64,000 bases of DNA from assembly GCF_024159265.1 (NCBI RefSeq), contig NZ_JAMYWY010000001.1, positions 2,542,001 through 2,606,000 on the forward strand, in the 5' to 3' direction. A program made the position numbers and the translations under genes. Shown in pieces: positions 62,565 to 64,000 of this stretch; the first letter of the stretch is position 1, and each line of letters starts with the position of its first letter. The notes beneath the pieces are model-generated. The model did not search any database and was not told where the DNA came from. It worked only from the letters and a program-made list of their open reading frames with translations. The DNA comes from Paenibacillus sp. 1781tsa1 (GTDB taxonomy: Bacteria > Bacillota > Bacilli > Paenibacillales > Paenibacillaceae).

Positions 62565-63167
62565 ATGCAAAAGAAAATCGTAGGTGTGTTTAATACAGAA
62601 CGTGAAGCATCGCAGGCTATCGAGGGTCTGAAAGCACAGGGATTCACTTCAGACGAAATCTCCGTTGTTACCCAGGATCGGGATGAATTGAAGGCGATTC
62701 GGGAAGAGACAGGTACAAAGGCCCCTGAAGGTGTGGCTGCGGGTGCAGCAACAGGTGGTGTACTTGGTGGTGTAGCCGGACTGCTCGCAGGTATCGGTGC
62801 ACTGGCCATACCGGGCATAGGACCCATTCTGGCCGCAGGCCCTATCGCAGCAGCATTTACTGGTGCAGCTGTGGGTGCAGGAGCTGGAGGACTGGTGGGT
62901 GGCCTGGTAGGTCTTGGTATCCCGGAAGAGGACGCTAAACAGTATGAGGAGTATGTACAGAATGGCAAAATTCTGCTGCTTGTAGACTCCACGGATCGGG
63001 ACACTGATGTGTACGATGTGTTTAGCAGCAACAGCCAACTTAATCGGGATAGAGCTCAAGTTCACGGTACAGAAGTACCTGCTGAACGACCGGATCTGGA
63101 TATGGAAGAACGCAGATTGGAAGCCCAAACCAAGGCAGCGCGATTCGGTAACAATACATTCCTATAA
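62565..63167 (+). CDS. General stress protein, YflT-like with glycine-zipper domain
   Basis: 200 residues. The N-terminus (KIVGVFNTEREASQAIEGLKAQGFTSDEISVV) is the YflT/DUF1269-like ferredoxin-type fold. Residues about 58-125 are a Gly/Ala-rich zipper that may insert in membranes (VLGGVAGLLAGIGALAIPG). A beta strand GKILLLVDS follows, then a charged tail. Related proteins are general-stress induced, and the upstream element looks like a sigma-B promoter. ATG behind GAGGAGGGATTCATT. Confidence 0.85.
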   Translation: MQKKIVGVFNTEREASQAIEGLKAQGFTSDEISVVTQDRDELKAIREETGTKAPEGVAAGAATGGVLGGVAGLLAGIGALAIPGIGPILAAGPIAAAFTGAAVGAGAGGLVGGLVGLGIPEEDAKQYEEYVQNGKILLLVDSTDRDTDVYDVFSSNSQLNRDRAQVHGTEVPAERPDLDMEERRLEAQTKAARFGNNTFL

Positions 63168-63258
63168 TCTTGCCACGAATTTGGTTGATATGAAATAGAA
63201 CCTAATGACTTAATATCTGCAAAATGGAATGACATAGATGATCCACAAGATGGTCATT

Positions 63259-63288
63259 AGCCGGTTTCCTTATGGGAAGCCGGCTTTT
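63259..63288 (+). terminator. Terminator between stress gene and DUF202 gene
   Basis: AGCCGGTTTCC, loop TTAT, GGGAAGCCGGCT, TTTG. Confidence 0.7.
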
Positions 63289-63340
63289 GTCCCTGTGTTT
63301 CATGTTTGAGTCAATAATGGTGGGTGGTGTTTTTACCCAG

Positions 63341-63733
63341 TCAGACAGGGAATAACAATACATAGAGCAGTACAGCCAAAGCGAGTCCAATCACCAGTAG
63401 CATTATCGTGAGAAAACGAATTAATCCGGTCGACGCCTGAAAGGTTTGTTCATTGATTTGTGTACGCTTTCGATGATAGGCTGCTGCCGAATACACAATG
63501 ATGGATATGCCGCCAAACAGAGATGTGATCCCGGTAATCATAGCCGCAATATGTGCAAGTCGATCGTACGCCGAGGAATTGAAGCCGAATCCGGCTGCAA
63601 GAAAGCCGATGCCTGCCATGGCAATACCGGTGCGTACCCAGGCCAGAAAAGTTCTCTCGTTAGCCAGGTGCTGCTGGACATACTTGGAATCGGTAGTGGT
63701 TACGTCTTTGTCTGTTAACGAAATGTGAATCAA
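63341..63733 (-). CDS. DUF202 (YidH family) membrane protein
   Basis: 130 residues. The signature LANERTFLAWVRTGIAMAGIGF is typical of DUF202/YidH, followed by two more membrane helices. Function unknown; the family is also fused to SPX domains in eukaryotic VTC proteins. A TTG at 63733 is the only plausible start upstream of the domain, with a poor ribosome site. Divergent from the acyltransferase gene. Confidence 0.83.
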   Translation of the reverse strand: MIHISLTDKDVTTTDSKYVQQHLANERTFLAWVRTGIAMAGIGFLAAGFGFNSSAYDRLAHIAAMITGITSLFGGISIIVYSAAAYHRKRTQINEQTFQASTGLIRFLTIMLLVIGLALAVLLYVLLFPV

Positions 63734-63805
63734 CCCCGTTCATTAGATATACGGCTTCATTGTACGTTGTTTTTATTGCAAAACCAAGAAAGGAAGGCTG
63801 AATGT

Positions 63806-64000
63806 ATGCCTCGCAAAGAACGAATTACAGAAATAGAGAGTTTAAGGGGGATAGCCTTTGCGGCAGTGGTTCTCCAGCATTCCATCGCACATTACTCTTT
63901 GGTCCCGGAAACGAGACTGGAGGATGGCGTGTTACTGGCCATACTGCTGATGCTCTCCAAATTTGCAGTTCCTTTATTCATATTCATAACAGGTATGGTG
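63806..64000 (+). CDS. Acyltransferase 3 family membrane protein, N-terminal part
   Basis: 65 residues, cut by the window end. ITEIESLRGIAFAAVVLQHS is the first helix of acyltransferase-3 proteins (with the RGIA motif and active-site His), followed by a second helix LLMLSKFAVPLFIFITG. These transfer acyl groups to surface sugars or peptidoglycan. ATG 63806 after AAGGAAGGCTG. Confidence 0.85.
   Translation, partial: MPRKERITEIESLRGIAFAAVVLQHSIAHYSLVPETRLEDGVLLAILLMLSKFAVPLFIFITGMV

Overview
The window is chromosomal DNA of a spore-forming Firmicute, most likely Paenibacillus or a close relative. The first third follows the conserved Bacillales order ymfF-ymfH-ymfI-ymfJ-ymfK-ymfM(rodZ)-yajQ-pgsA-cinA-recA-recX-rny-ymdB-spoVS-(dipeptidase, pduL)-miaB-ricA. 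Strong GGAGG ribosome sites, frequent TTG/GTG starts, a SleB-type cortex hydrolase, SpoVS with a sigma-H-like promoter, a T-box on argS and a bacillithiol (YpdA) gene all fit. No rRNA, tRNA, insertion sequence, prophage or CRISPR array was seen.

Layout. 1-19.5 kb: housekeeping core (EF-P modification, cell shape, phospholipid synthesis, recombination, RNA decay, sporulation, tRNA modification). 19.8-23.3 kb: a thioesterase, then a probable NAD-salvage operon of a Nudix-winged-helix (NrtR-like) regulator, nicotinamidase and nicotinate phosphoribosyltransferase. 23.7-33.7 kb: small metabolic and metal genes (MoaB, a COG0523 GTPase beside a Cys-rich copper-storage-type protein), T-box-controlled argS, an uncharacterised ABC pair, a HEPN-like protein and a YdcF-type protein. 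33.9-38.1 kb (minus strand): a BmrCD-like heterodimeric multidrug exporter behind an attenuator with a 26-codon leader peptide. 38.2-46.6 kb: HesB-like, Nudix, DUF441, YpdA, ArsR/DUF2087, RsgA paralogue, L,D-transpeptidase, GNAT and aldehyde dehydrogenase genes, with three copies of a MITE-like repeat in the window (two of them here).

47.8-57.9 kb is the most distinctive region: a compact type VII secretion locus (YukD-like, EssC ATPase without FHA domains, an EspG-like protein, a WXG-like protein with a long tail, a canonical WXG100 protein) followed by a transmembrane Ser/Thr kinase with a TolA-like coiled coil, a vWA protein and a PP2C phosphatase. That kinase/vWA/phosphatase set resembles a TerY-P triad. 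No EsaA, EssA or EssB is visible, so the kinase protein (kinase fold, one TM, extracytoplasmic coiled coil) may stand in for EssB.

58.1-64 kb: an SDR, HrpB helicase with a very GC-rich internal stretch, a 1-kb noncoding region with tandem and direct repeats, a YflT-like stress protein behind a sigma-B-like promoter, a DUF202 protein, and the start of an acyltransferase cut by the window end.
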